Source of the DNA: Heterobilharzia americana
Lineage: Eukaryota > Platyhelminthes > Trematoda > Strigeidida > Schistosomatidae
Length of the DNA: 64,000 bases
Assembly: GCA_944470555.2 (NCBI GenBank)
Contig: OX104128.1
Location: forward strand, 64,673,257 to 64,737,256
Direction: 5' to 3'
Made by a program: the position numbers and the translations under genes
Part shown: in pieces, positions 47,234 through 61,500 of the stretch
Layout of the letters: every line of letters starts with the position of its first letter
Position numbering within the stretch: position 1 is the stretch's first letter
Notes under the pieces: model-generated
Told to the model about the DNA's origin: nothing
The model's database searches: none
The model's input: only the letters and a program-made list of their open reading frames with translations

Positions 47234-50200
47234 CCCATGCAAGGTTATGTGAGTCAAAGAGTTTTTAAAATGATCTGTTCTTATACAAACTCTATAGTAA
47301 GAAGTTTTGTTTTAGGTTTAAGACTACATATCATCTAAAGATGATTTCACCCATGATATCATTCCAAGGAAACTGTAGTTTCGCCATTCAATCATCATCA
47401 TCATCATCATCATCATCATTCTACATCATTCTGTTTATACAGCTTACATAATTTTAAACAGGGTTGTAATATACCACAGTTATTGTCCTTCTCAACTTAA
47501 TATTTAGATTATTGACTCTGTTATTTATTTTCATTGGAATTTTTTTTAATTATTATAGCTATCCTTCACCTTGTTTATACTGAATGAGGATAACTATATG
47601 AATTTACCTATTTTAATCGATCGAATACATCGTATATTTTGTTATTTGATATATCGAATTCTAGTCGGACTATTATCATCTTCATCATCATTATTATCAG
47701 AAAAAGTGGAGGAACAACAAGGAGTAGACAAAAATTCTGAGAATGAAACTAACATTTATAACTTTCTTGACATTGAACATAACAGATCTAGTCAACCACA
47801 TTCAAAATTTGATTATATATGCAAACAGGTGTATATGTATTGTTTGGATAGTTTTCATTTAACATCGGCTTATTTAATTGCATTAATAATGCGTTGTATA
47901 CTCTTTCAAGTATGGCAAGCATTTGAATCAGGAGAGAATATTTTGCAAATTTTGTTTACATGGATACAAGTAGGTTGTATCATGCATTTAATTCACTTTG
48001 AAAAAAATACTTCTTTTTTGGTTATTTCTGTTTGTTATACATAATATTTTAAGTTGTTATTCATCGTAGACTGATATCAGTTGGGGAACAAAGGAAACCT
48101 GGGAGCACTGGACAGCTGTTTCGTCCGACTAGTATGGGACTTCTCAGCAGTGCGCACCCACGCCCCACACCACCAGGGATCGAACCCGCCACCTTCAGGT
48201 TCCGTGGCCAGCGTGTTGCCATTGAGCTACTGGGTCAGAATCCAATGGCTCCATATTTCCAACTTCTATTAGCTTGCATGATATTTCCTAAGACAATTCT
48301 CACTTTACACTAGACACACTCACTGTTAAGGTGATAAAACGATTGAAGGTGTTATTACACGTTTATAGTATGTGTGAGAGTTTTGTTTATATGTTTACAA
48401 ATTGACCTCTAGTTTTTGCAGAGAGATGTTGATAGTGTATTCCAAGAAGTATTCCTGTTATGTATCTAAAAATCTTGTTAGGGGAAGCTTGGCTGACCTG
48501 TAAAACATTTGGTTTGACTGTTAGTGTGGTTAACATACATCAAAGTTCTCTGTAATTTTGAAAACTGAGATTTTTCTAAATCCCATCAGAATACTATGCG
48601 GTCTTTTATTTTACCTCAATAAAGTATGCAGAGAATCTTTTTTTTTACAGAAGAGAAACCATTACTAAGTCAGTTGGTGAATTTTTTCTAAACCAATCAG
48701 TAGAAGCGTATAAATGAGGAGACTAGGACCAAATGTGATGTAGTAATGTCAAGATTTGGGTAAAGGTGTAACTAAAAGACGTCAAATAAATGATTTAAAC
48801 AAATACTTATGAGAGGACTGTTAAAGATTGACAAGCAAGTGTAAAACGTGAGAAGATACTGTATCTACTCAGATTGCTTTACGTCCTAACGCCATCATAA
48901 GAAAAGGGAAAAAAGGATCTAACAATAGGAAATGAAAAGAAAGGGAGAACAATATTTTTTTTTATATAATGGTAGAATATTCAATTATGAACATTGAGGC
49001 TATAGTTGTTACGAACGTTGTAGATATCCTGAATATTCTGCGTAAGCAGTTGTGCTATACAAAGTGAAACGTTCAGAAAAATCTTGTTTTGATTTTTTAA
49101 ACACGCCGGGATAATATTGAAACTTATTTGTGTTAGGATATTTAGAACAATATAAAATGTAAATGTATATGCAAAAATACAGTTGGTTGTGAGAACTTTA
49201 TGATAAGTTCTAGGATCCGTATAGTTGACTTCATTGTCTGATAGTATTTAATTACCTACTGATTCTAAGACTTTTTCTAATCTACTTGCTTGTTTTTTTT
49301 TTACAGCGTCCTGATTTCATGTTAAATAATTCTTCTGTGAATATGACTGCAGTTGACAATGATTTTACTAATCAGTTAACTGAATTTACTAAGCTATCCA
49401 GTAATAATGATGTTGGTCTAAAACTATCATCAGAATTTCTTGCCTATTTTACATCGAATTTACAACATCTTGTTGATAAATGGCATCAAACATGTGCTCA
49501 ATTAGAGGACATTTTGTCTGTCGGACTGATACTATCTCATTCATCGACCATAAAGAAGGAATCAAAAGATTTTCGTCAGTGTCCATTCAATTTTAATCTA
49601 AGATGTGTGTTAGCTAATGGTCGTTGTAAGTGGAAATTCTCTTTCTAGATGCTTATTTTATAAAATATTTTTTCTTGTATATGGAAAAAAAATATATTAC
49701 ATTTTCCTATGCTTTGCTATCGATTTTGGACACTTGTAGCTCTACCATTCACTTTTCAGTTGGTACTAGTATTCTCATATTTGTAAAACATGAGATGCTC
49801 TTCAGTGAGAACGCAAGGAGACTATTTATAAACAAACCGAATGATTCGACCACATAAAGAAAAATGGTTTAAAACAACAGAAAACCGTCAAATTTGAATT
49901 TTGAGGTAAGAGAAGTTGGAAATATGCACCATTGGATTCTGACCCAGTGACTCAATGGTAACGTGCTAGGCACTGAGCCTGAAGGTGGCGGGTTCGAGGG
50001 TGCGCACTGCTGAGGAGTCTCGTACTTGAACGAAACGGCTGTCCAGTGCTCCCAGGTTTCCTTTGTTCCTCCAACTGATGTCAGTCTACGATGAATAACA
50101 ACTTGAAATTTGAATTTGATTCCGAAGTGACCGAGTAGAATAAAACCGTAGATTATAACGATACGGAACGCAGTGATACACAAGAACTGAATACTAATAT

Positions 50201-52507
50201 GACTATTCCTCCTTAGCACTTTATTCTTCACTGAATCACGCAAATATCAAAATAAAAAAGCTGACTTATGACTGCAAGGAAGACGATGACTTTATTTCAT
50301 AAACTATAGTATATATAAATACAATTCTCACGCACATAAAAATATCCTAGGCAAACAATAGAATTATTATTATTATTTGTTCTTTGGGTTCCTAGTGGAA
50401 CATAGGGCTTCAGTAGCACGTCTCCAGTGCACTCCCTTCTCTGCAGTTTTTTGAACATGGCTCCATGACTGCTCACAAGCTCTCATTTCTTCCTCACACG
50501 ATCTCCATTTCACCCTCCACTGGGACGCCCAACTCGTCGTTTCCCATCTTGGTTCCACTCGAGGTGCTGGCCTGGCGCGTGATGTCCTCGAATGGTCTTG
50601 TTAGTGCATGCCCAATCCATTTCCATTTCCTTCCAGTGCATATTTGTTGAGCGATAAGTTCTTGGTTAGTTCGTCACCAGCCAGAGTTCCTTGTTGTTTA
50701 TTCTTTCTGGCCATCTGATCTTCAGTATCGAGCGAACGTAGGTGTCAACTATTGATGAATGTCTATAGTTTGTTAGAAATGCCTGGTTAACTAGTTCACT
50801 AGTTACTAGCCGGTCGTAAGCCCGGGTAAAAAGGGAAGGTTGGGCATAGGGCTAGTAACCCTATCCCGTAAAACCAATCCAACTGCTACAGAAACTTCAA
50901 AGCACAAACAAAATTTAAAAAAATTGAATAGCACAATCGTATTGGCTACATCACATACAGAATCGTCCATTAAGGTTATTTTGTCCATATATACACACCA
51001 AAATCTGAAACAAAATCACTTCTACCCCAACCACCAATGACATAGAATGTTGATTTCCATTTTTTGCCGCTTCCCATCACATTTAGATATCTGCAAATAG
51101 GCAATAACAAGATGTTTTAAGCAATTACACCTATTGAATAAGATAATGAACATCATAATTCTGTGAAGCTCTAACGTTTTGAAACATGAATTTCTGGTTT
51201 AATCAGGACCTTAGAAAGACCAAAATACTGTACTGCACGGATACAAAAGGCTCCATTGGCTTTTGCCAATTTGCGCCACCTATGGCCCTGCCGTGATATC
51301 CGATTGTCTATTAAGGGTCGCGTGTACTCCACAACAGTCCGCTCTGTTCTACTATATGGCTGTGAAACATGGCCATTGAAAGTGGGAGACATGAGAAGGC
51401 TTCAAGTGTTTGACCACCGTTGCCTTCGTAGTATAGGACGTATTCGGTGGTGTCACCTCGTGAGTAATGCAGAAGTCAGGTGTAGAGTTTTGGGGACAAG
51501 AGGTAAGTCAGTTGATGAGGTTGTGAACCTTCATCTATTCAGATGGTTGGGACACGTACTACGTATACCCAGTCACCGATCGCCTTGTCACATAATGTTG
51601 GCGGAAGTAGGTCCAGGTTGGAAAAAGACCCGGGGTGGCCAGACTAAAACATGGCACCAATGTATGCAGTATCTGATTGTTGGTTTGGGTCATAAGGGGG
51701 CGATGCAGACTATGTGGTTGGGGTTCGTGGGACAAGAAGAGGAACCAGTAGTTGGAGAGTGTAGGTGATAGCATTGCTCAGAACCGATGTTAGTGGCGCA
51801 GATGTATACACATTATCGTCATCCTAATGACGCTATATCGAATCTCACCATTTTGTCACTCCTCTTTCCTTTCTTCTCGTACTTTATATTTCTTTTGACT
51901 GTATTCTCTTATTTTCATCCTTCACCTCACTACCATTGTACTTGATGTACTGATATGAGGTGTGGCAAGTTGGACCGTTACGCAGTAATGCCTGGTCCTA
52001 TGTTGATATTGATTGATTGAAAATGTTGTACTATACAAGTATATCCAGCTGAGAAGTTTGAAGTAACTATTTATTTGATTTAAAACTGAATTTCCAAGAG
52101 GAAAACTAATCAGAAGACTTATTCGCTGAGAAAAGTTTCAATGTGTTAAGAATCTACTTGCAGAAACAAAAGTGGCTAAGCGTTTGGCAAATCCAGAAAT
52201 ACTTCCACCATTGGCTTCGTGTTGTATATGTATATATGATTAGTCATCGATTTGTATTCATTTTCAGTTAATATTTGCAGAGCTCTTATGGTTTACAAAA
52301 GAGTCCTGTGAAATATTTTCATCTTTTTTTTCCTAATTAATTCGTTTCCAGCCTACATAACGGGTATATTCGCATCGTGGATTGTGAAAAACAATATATT
52401 ACCTGAACAAGTTCTTTGCTTCTATCAAGAAATATGTGCTAAACCATTGATAACTGATGATTACAATGGAAGAGATTTGGCTGTTCGAGATCCAGACCAC
52501 ATAAGAC

Positions 52508-52566
<59 letters not shown>

Positions 52567-55500
52567 GATACAGAAATAAGTTATCGAAGAAGCAGTCTCA
52601 GAGATGCATTCATAGCTCTCACTAATTTTCTTTTACTTTTCTGTAGTGGAAGAAACAATGAAACTGCCGCTTGATCACCATAGTTTTCTGTTCCAAAATG
52701 TATCTGTTATTGTCTTAAGCCACTAGGTTGCACGATATCTCAGACTGCATCCGAATAACCATGAGGTACCTGCAGATGCTAACCTGATACAACTGTCTTT
52801 CATTAGACTACCGTATCACATCATACCCTGACCACCTCTTCACTTCTTCCAACCAATCCTATGGCGTGCCAACAGTGGGTGGTATGCAAGCTGCTGTATT
52901 GACCTGCGTAACACATATCCAAGCCACTGAAGCCCTGTTTTTTTCAAGATGACCACAGTCAATTAGTGCTAATCTTCACGTCCTGTCATCTCAGAATTAT
53001 TTACATAGTATTTCCACCGTATGCAGGTAATCATGTGTAGACGATAGTGATCGTAAATGCAAAGTTGTTGAATATCCTCAGCTAGGAGAGCCCAGTTTTT
53101 ACAGGCATCGGCAGAACTGGCCACCGCAACGAGTTGTGTAACCGACGTTTTATGGCAACATTAATGTCATGAAGATGCCAAAGGCTTATACCACTCAGAT
53201 CTTCTATATATGGTCAAAAATATCATCTCTCATATCTGCACCAACAATCACACTGCTACCTGCAGACGCAAACCTCTCGACAACTTCCTGGGATTCACCA
53301 CCAACGTGAGTACTATCAGAAACCTTTGTCAATCTTGTAGAAGCACTTTACACTTCGACGATGTAAAGCACATACCACACTTATGGTCAGTAATTGCCAA
53401 CTGATTTCAGCAGCCTGCATGTTGTCGTCCAGCAGAACAATATCATCCCTACATCCAAGGTCAAAAAGTCTTTCATCTGGTAATAGGTCTGCTCCACCAC
53501 CACATCATACCTCTTTCAAAGCTGTCTTGACAATGCCATCGATGGCAAAGAAGTGAAATCAGGAAGGTATGACTAAACCCACTGTTGGTTCTAAAAATGA
53601 AGAGAATTGTCTGTATATCCTTACTCTATCTGAGGTCCTAAAGTATAAGGTTCTCGAGAGTTTAGAAACTTGTTAGGTATGTTCCTCTCTAACGGAGAAT
53701 TCCAGAGTGCAAGCTTGTACAGCGCATTGAAAGCAATTGTGATATCAAGATACACAACGATTGTTGGCTGGGAATATGTGTGACGGTGTTCGAACACCTG
53801 ATGGAGGATTAATGCGTGATCAGTGCATCCACAAATCAAACAAACCCGATGTGTTCTTCGTTGATCAGCTTTTCTTGCATTTTACAGAGCCTGTGAAGAA
53901 TGATAACAACCAGTAATATAAATGTTACTGGTAGAAGACAGATAGCGATGAATATTACTTGCATTATGTGGACTCTTTTTAAAAATGTTTGCTACAATGG
54001 CTTCGTTTCAGTCTGCAATACCTTCCGAAACAATATCTTAAGTTCGCTAACTATATTATCAGGTTTATCCTTAAAAAAAACTGGTAATAAGTTGTCTGGA
54101 TCAAGTTACATTTGCCGGTTTGATATTTGAAGTTTCTCATGGACGCTGCCTCATTAAGCGAACCAGTTTTGACTAACCATGGAGCTTAAGATACCGAGGT
54201 TGATGTTGTTAGAGCAGTAGGTCAGCTGAATTGCATTGCGAAGTGCACTATCAAGTGTTTGAAGCGCTTGGGAAAGTTGTTAGATGGCGCACCATAGACT
54301 GTTTTGTGGAGACTAGGCTTCTTGATTCTGGTAACTCAAATGAACTGGGACAACTTTCTATTGTCGCTAAATGTATCTGCTGCTTCCATCTCACTTGTGC
54401 GTTCCGGAAACCGGGCTTCACAGTCCTTATGTTAGTGCTGCGTTTTTCTCATAAAGAACATACACACAGCATTGTGTTTGCTGTCTGTTGGAATAGCATG
54501 AGTAGTTGCAAGGCGCTCACAAAGATCCAGTGTTTATTAGCGGGAAATTCTTAAAGACTGCAAGCGACTTATCTCGTCATTTTCATGTCATCTTGTAGGT
54601 GTAGATAGTAGTCATCTATACTTTCTGGATGTTCGACAATTGGGCTTGAATCTGGCTTCCTTTCATATTTAGTTGCGGTGCTCTTGGCAACCGATTGAAC
54701 CCGTTTAGGATAGCTGTTTTGATGACCAGTGAGACACAACCCTAACTTAACACACACTAAAGTTTGATTGGAGCACAGACTGACACTACAGAAGAAGCGG
54801 GAGTCCTGGATGTGCATGGCGTTGGCCGGCGGCAACTAATGGTAATACGATCTGAGTGAAGGCTCGATTAACAGTTCAAGGACGCCAGGTACGACAATAG
54901 TAATGACTCTGCTGGGAATTGATGTTAACTACAAGTTTGTGATATGCAGACATGTGTAAGTGATGGTCGCCATCTTTAGACCTGTGATTGACTGTCTTGA
55001 CTGACCACATATGCTACCGTCATCTGCACTTAGTCACTTGGTCTGTATGTTCAAGTTTCCAGCTAGCACTACGACATTTTCCGAGCACATCTGGTAGAGA
55101 AGGTTACTCGGTCGTTGTTAGAACTTCTGACGGAAGTGACCAAAAGACATTGTTTCCCTTGCCAATTAGTTCTCATTGTGATAGAATTTTCAGCCTAACA
55201 GCACTCAAACGACTGTCAATGGGGTCCAGGGGACTAATACAGTCTCAGCCCTGGCACTTAGTGGAACAGCAACACCAGCAAGGATAGATACCGAATCTAC
55301 TGGGTTGTTGGGTAAGCATATAACACACGGGCTTCAAACTGACATGAGAAAGTTATTCAAAGTTCTTCAAAGGGATATCAGATCGAAGCAGAAGGTTGTT
55401 TGACTTGAAGTTTGATTCACAAAGCAGTGGAACAACATACGGTGCCTCGTTTTCATGGTTGCTGGTGGTTAAGATAAGTTGATACTCCCTACATCCATTC

Positions 55501-58500
55501 TGGATCATGGAGTTTACTAACTCTTATTGATGAAGCCTCCGTGTCTACCTATCAGGTGATAGCGCTGGATATTCACTTTTACCCTCTCACTTTTGTGAAA
55601 AACAGCCCCAGTGAAGGCATCGAGTAGGGCTTGGCTTGCATGGGTTGTAAAGGTGTAGCCGTGTGAAAGCATTTCGAAAGTCTGATCTGGATCTCCACAC
55701 ACTTGAGCATACCACAACATATGCAGTTCTGTTGGTTCATTTATTGTAAATGCACAGTGCATATACTTTTTGCTGTTTCAAAGCAGCTGTTACTGTGGGT
55801 TGGTAGAGAGCCGTTAAATGCTAAAGAGCACTGAAGAGCTAATTCATTTTATTTCCACGACATCTCAGCAGTATGAATTCGTTTATGTAAAAAAGATTGA
55901 ATCGACATTCGTCACCTCTCACAGTCAGTAGGTTACCTTATCCAACTACTAGTTTTGAATTTATTGGTTCACCTTTTCTAACTTTTGTTCAATCGCTGTA
56001 CGCTTTCATCATCATCCAGTGTTATCAACAGGCATTCATACTATGTATTGATTGGTCACAGAAAAGCAACCAACTTCATGTTATCTAGTACTGAGTACTA
56101 ACCGAATCTGATCGATCATATTTGCAATGTGGCCAGCAAGCCAGGAGGTTCAGCATCGCGGTGTACATTAGTAGATATCAGCTGGTTGGAGGCAATCAGC
56201 ATGAGTCCTGGATCTAGGTTTCGTGCTTATTGGCACTCGTCAGCAAGGCGTATCTGCAACTCAACGGAATTGATGTCCTACTAAGGTTTGAACTCGCGCC
56301 ACCAGTGTTTTAGTCAGCGACTTTACCTGAGTGTCAACAAGCAAGAAACTAGGTCCAGGGCTTCCTGCTGATTGCTTCCCACCAAGTAACATCTAGATTC
56401 ATACTATCCTTCAATTTGCTTAATTTCATAGATCATGACATTTACAATTCAGTCAGCAATGAACAGTGAATTGATTGCACATAATCGTTATATGTATGTG
56501 GTCAAATTCTGGACTAGTTAAAGTTTATCATTAAAGACTCTCTCTTTTGCCAGAGTTTAAGTATCTGTAAATTTCTATTCGTTCAATCAATTTACTCGTA
56601 AATATTAATGCATTTTATTTTTCTTTCGCTAATTACATTTTAGTAATTTTCTCACTAGCCTATAAACGATTACCTTTCACACTAGAGTTGGATACAGTAT
56701 TATCAACTGTTTGTTGGATTCATTTTCAAATTTGGCGAAATAAACCTGAGGTAAGTATTTAGTTGTGTACTATAGCAAAAATCATTTATTGCAATGACTT
56801 GTTTGCATAACACTGAACTGAACTTTCTCAACAACCATGTACTCATGTCCAAGCACTAGACAATGAGCTGTACGTATTGTGTAAGGATTAATTATACTAC
56901 CTGGTTGCCGAAACTTTTGTGGGGGAGGGGGGGGGGAGTGAAGTTTGAACACTTGACTCACTAGTTGAAAGTCAACAACCAAAACCAATATATCATACTT
57001 TCACCAATGACTTACTTAGTACGTAAAAGTCACAACAAAACTTATAGTATGATAAGTTAGATCCCAATAGTAGAGGTTTAGTCTTCACCTTGTTTACCTT
57101 ATTGAGCAAGATGATATAGCTACTTCTCTTTTAATGGGTTTTTAGTGGGATCGAACATATTCTGTGTGTTTCAAATTGTTATTCATCGAAGACTGACATC
57201 AGTTGGTGGGATCGTGGATGCGCACTGCTAAGAAGTCCCATACTAGTCCAGTGCTCCCAGGTTTCCTTTGTTCCTCCAACTGATGTCAGTCTCCGATGAA
57301 TAACAACTTGAAATATTTCTAAATCTCCACAACTCCCTCAAAATTTAATATTCTGTGTCTTCCCTGAGTTTTTTTTTTTCATCTTCATTTCCCTATGTTA
57401 TAATCTTTTTGACATTGTAAATCACTGAATAGATGCTGTTTCACTGTATTTTCTGTTGTATATATCTCTCACCTATCTTCATCTTTTTATTGTTTTAATG
57501 TCATTTTGAATTATCAACTATTCATTTCATGTTCATCATAAAATAATGTTAGTTTGAAGCGTTTTAGATAAATTTAATCTGTCTAACCTTATTAGATTAA
57601 CATATTATGCTCTCACACAGTTGTCATTTCATACATTTACAAAACCTTGTATACATACTTCTATGTTGAATATCATGGAGGTTGTGGCTCATTGATCCTA
57701 AACATTTGGTTTCCAACCGTTAGATCATGTATTTGAATCCTTTTCCACCTATCAAGTTCTCGACAATCAGACAGTATTATTGGCCATCATACAACAGGTA
57801 TGATATATTGTCTACTTCATGAGCATGTCCAATGTTGCTAAGTGGATTTTTTAATATCAATTTCTATCATTCGAAATAAGTGTAAATTTTAAATTTTCTT
57901 TTCTTTTACAGAAAATAAATCATTTAGTTTATTGCATTGAATTTATGAAACGATTCACTTCAGCTGGTACAATGATTGTTCAAGGTTTAGGAACTATGAT
58001 ATGGCACAAAGGTCTCATTGATTGGTTTAATCCTATTCTAGCTATTGCAAGAGGTGGTGATAAACTAGTAAGTGTTCTTATCAACTTTAAACTATACACT
58101 CAGTGATTCTATTCCAACTTGGCACATTCAAAAGATATTTCTCTCACAGACTGTTATTATTTATGGGGAAAGAAAAATAATAACAACAGTGTTGCTAGAC
58201 AGTAGTTTTGTTCATTGAGACAGTGAACGCTAAGTTATATTCATTCAGGGTTCAATGTCACTCCCAGTGGCTCAGTGGTAACGCTCTGGCCGCGGAACCT
58301 GAAGGTCGCGGGTTTGATCCCTGCTAGTGGGGTCGTGGGTGCGCACTGCTGAAGAGTCCCATACTAGTCGGACGAAACAGCTGTCCAGTGCTCCCAGGTT
58401 TCGTTTGTTCCTCCAACTGATGTCAGTCTCCGATGAATAACAACTTGAAATAATTCCAATCTCCACAACTCCCTCAAAATTCCATATTAATTGGTTAACA

Positions 58501-61500
58501 GGTCTTGATTTCTTCTTCTTATACTTATGTGGAAATATAACAAAAAGGTAGAAAATGAATTCCGTTAGTACATCGCATACCTTCATGTTGTTTTGTCAAG
58601 ACTTTGTAACGATGACAAACTGTGTCATCTTTCTATAAAACTGTAGGTTTATACAAAGTAAACACAGTTACCTTCAAATCGATTTTGCACATTTAGTTGT
58701 ATCAGAAGTGTTATCTAGTAAACAGTATTGTGTCAGTTTGTTTTGTCTGAGAGAATGGTTCAGTTAATCTACTTATACTTATAGAATAATCTTTATATTT
58801 CACAGTCTTGCACAGAGTCTCATCAGTTCTTACTAACTGGCTTTAACACTACATGATTAATACATCTAAGGTATCAATTAATATTATTATTTGTCCCTTG
58901 GGTTCCTAGTGGAACATAGGACTTCAGTAGCATGTCGTCATTTCACTCTCTTCAACCTGGCTCCATCACTGCCCACAAGCTTTCATTTCTTCCTCACATG
59001 ATCTCCTCTATGTCACCCTCACCTCTGACGCCCAACTCATCGTTTTCCACTCCAGGTCCAATCGACTATCTGGCCTGATGCGTGATGTCCCCAATCGATA
59101 TTCTCAGCTTCTTCCCAATCCAATCCATCTCACCTCCATATTGTTGGGTGATGGGTTGCTGGTTGGTTCGTTGCGAGCCAGCCGGCCGGCCAGAGTTCCT
59201 TGTTGCTTATTCTTCTTATTCTGGTCCTTTGATCTGATCTTCAGTATGGAGCAAGTGTAGGTGGCAGCTGTTAATGAATGTATTTAGTTTGCAGACGACA
59301 TACGTTTTTATACTTATGAAGAAAGAATGTTTAACAATGCAAATAACTGGCCTATATCATGTAAGAGGATAACTAGGGCACTGTTAGAGTATAATTCTAA
59401 GTTAGATTAGTGTATTTGACATAACTCAGTATTACAGTACTATATGTTGGATGATTTCTTAAGTAAAATCTTACTGTTTGTAGTTATATTACATAATTTT
59501 CCAACTTGTTTCTTTGGTCCAACAATTCCCTAATTTTCATAATATCCACAAATGGGTGATAAGTCATTTATTTTACACTCAGATTTTACCTTAAACATTG
59601 ATTGTATTAAGCTTGTCAATGAAATCACATTTGTTTGAAAAAGCCTACCTCACCTGACTGTCAGCTATGCCCACGTGATTCATTTTTATTACTACTTGGA
59701 GTTGTGTTAATTTAGTTGAATTTCACTATAATTGTAATTCAAACGCATCAGTAGCCTAGTATATTATCATTATCATTTGCCTGGTTGAATCCAAGATGCG
59801 CGTTTCTCCTACTTTATATTTGTCACTGGATTAACCTACATCTTAGTAAGTGATGGTATTCCCACTGAGCCTCAACCCATTTTCCATCAGTTCAAATACC
59901 AGAGCATTATGTAGTAGGCTACTGAGACACGAAAAATCGAATGGAAATGTTTTCAACAACTTTACTCACATTCTTGCAGTAGGTAATGAACAACACTTAT
60001 TGTGTGAGAACTAGTAATACTATTTGACTTCCCAAATCTCTGTGGGTGGTGCTGTGTTCGAACCCGTAACCCAAATTCAGCAGTCTAAACCAATGAGCAA
60101 CAGCTCCGCACTAAGACACGATAGCTATCTCTTGTTCACGGAGTATGAATTCTTATCATTTATTGATAGTTATCCCACTGTTTTAGTGAATTGAATTGAT
60201 CAACCTCTGGTGGCATATGAACTCCTATGCGGATGCCTCGATATTGCCTGAAAACTCGTTATGATATAATTTGCTTGATGGTTACTAACAGTGAAATCTA
60301 AGACCCAACAAATAACAACATAATGGATATTCAGGCAATTTTGAGACATCCGCATAGGAACCTATATATTAACAGCGATCGATCAACTGGATCCATTGTA
60401 ATGGGGTATTACTTGTATCTATAAATAATAAATAGTAATAATACTTTGTCGTCTTAAACAGAATTCGAGCATAGCAGCGTCTAACTGTGAAGGAAACATT
60501 AAGCAAATATATTACACTGATCAAGGCTCTTTACTCGATCTCATGCACCTTCATAGGAAGCCATCACCTTAAGAGACGACAACTAGTGATGCCGGTATCA
60601 CTTTTTGTATTTAAACTTGTGATAGAGTTGCTGATGGATATCATCCTAAGCACCTCCGACTTGTAAAGAATTGACTGCCCCCACCCCTGGTGTGGACCTA
60701 TCTGACTTGGATAACGTAAACAGTATAATCGTGGTAGGCAAGACGCTGGTAAAATTCAGTCTTCTGAGTGTCTTCTATAAAAACTGAACATTATTTTGCA
60801 TGGATTTCGCACCTGTCAGATGTCAGATGACATCGAAACTGGTCTGTGCCAACTCCTTTTTAAAGATGTAACGAAGTGGTGAGATGTGTTAACCATTACT
60901 TACTTGTGGTACCTGCATCGGCCGGAATGGACCAGTCGCAAGTTAAATCTCAGCTCAAACATAAAAATCCTTTCGGCACTCGCCAAATTACACTACTTTT
61001 GATGTCGGCGAGATACGCATTTACAAACCAAAGTGCGAGTTTACTGTGCAGCACTGTGCTCTGTCCTACTAAGCTACTATGAAACATGGTTCTTAAAACT
61101 AGAAAATATTAAAAGATTACAGACTTTTGACCATAAGTGTCTTCGTAGTATTCCTCACTGTGTATGGTTTAAATGAAAAGAACTGGGTAAGGAAGATAAT
61201 TCAGTTAATAATTTGATGAACACTTGCCAGCTTACGTGACTTGGGCGTGTATTTCGCATACTGAGCGACCGCTTACCCCGACATGCAATGTTAGCCGAAG
61301 TAAAATTGGGTTGACAGAAGACTCAGTGTAGCTAGACGAAAATGTAGTACTAATTCATGTGCTTTATGACTATTGATGTGCACCGTGTAGGTAAGTGTAG
61401 ACTTCTTTGTTGGGGTCCTCGAGATAATAGGAATGAATGGTTGGAGACTAAGTGCCATGGCTTAAAATCGATCTCAGAGGCACATATGAGTCCATGCATT

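Larger units (their letters stand above)
44072..47558 (+). other. RAB3GAP2 intron 14 (3.5 kb)
   Basis: Contains a chimeric retro-insert (44255-44597), a tRNA-like SINE (45650-45800) and IR3 right arm (46101-47190). 44610-45650 is AT-rich without a gene. An ATC microsatellite lies at about 47393-47420. Confidence 0.8.
52683..56643 (+). other. RAB3GAP2 intron 18 (4 kb)
   Basis: Contains a decayed RTE/SR2-like element on the minus strand (52720-54840), an unidentified minus-strand frame (55517-55762) and a dispersed repeat (56090-56350). The remaining stretches hold nothing I recognise. Confidence 0.7.

Noticed and set aside
47093..47338. Frame with an Ile-Tyr run at 47093-47338 (also 52384-52674)
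   Set aside because: The run is translated (TA)n microsatellite; in the second case the true coding part is only exon 17.
48100..48160. Active hammerhead on the minus strand (also 62420-62480)
   Set aside because: Core reads CTGAGAA; the invariant G8 is A in both, so cleavage is not expected.
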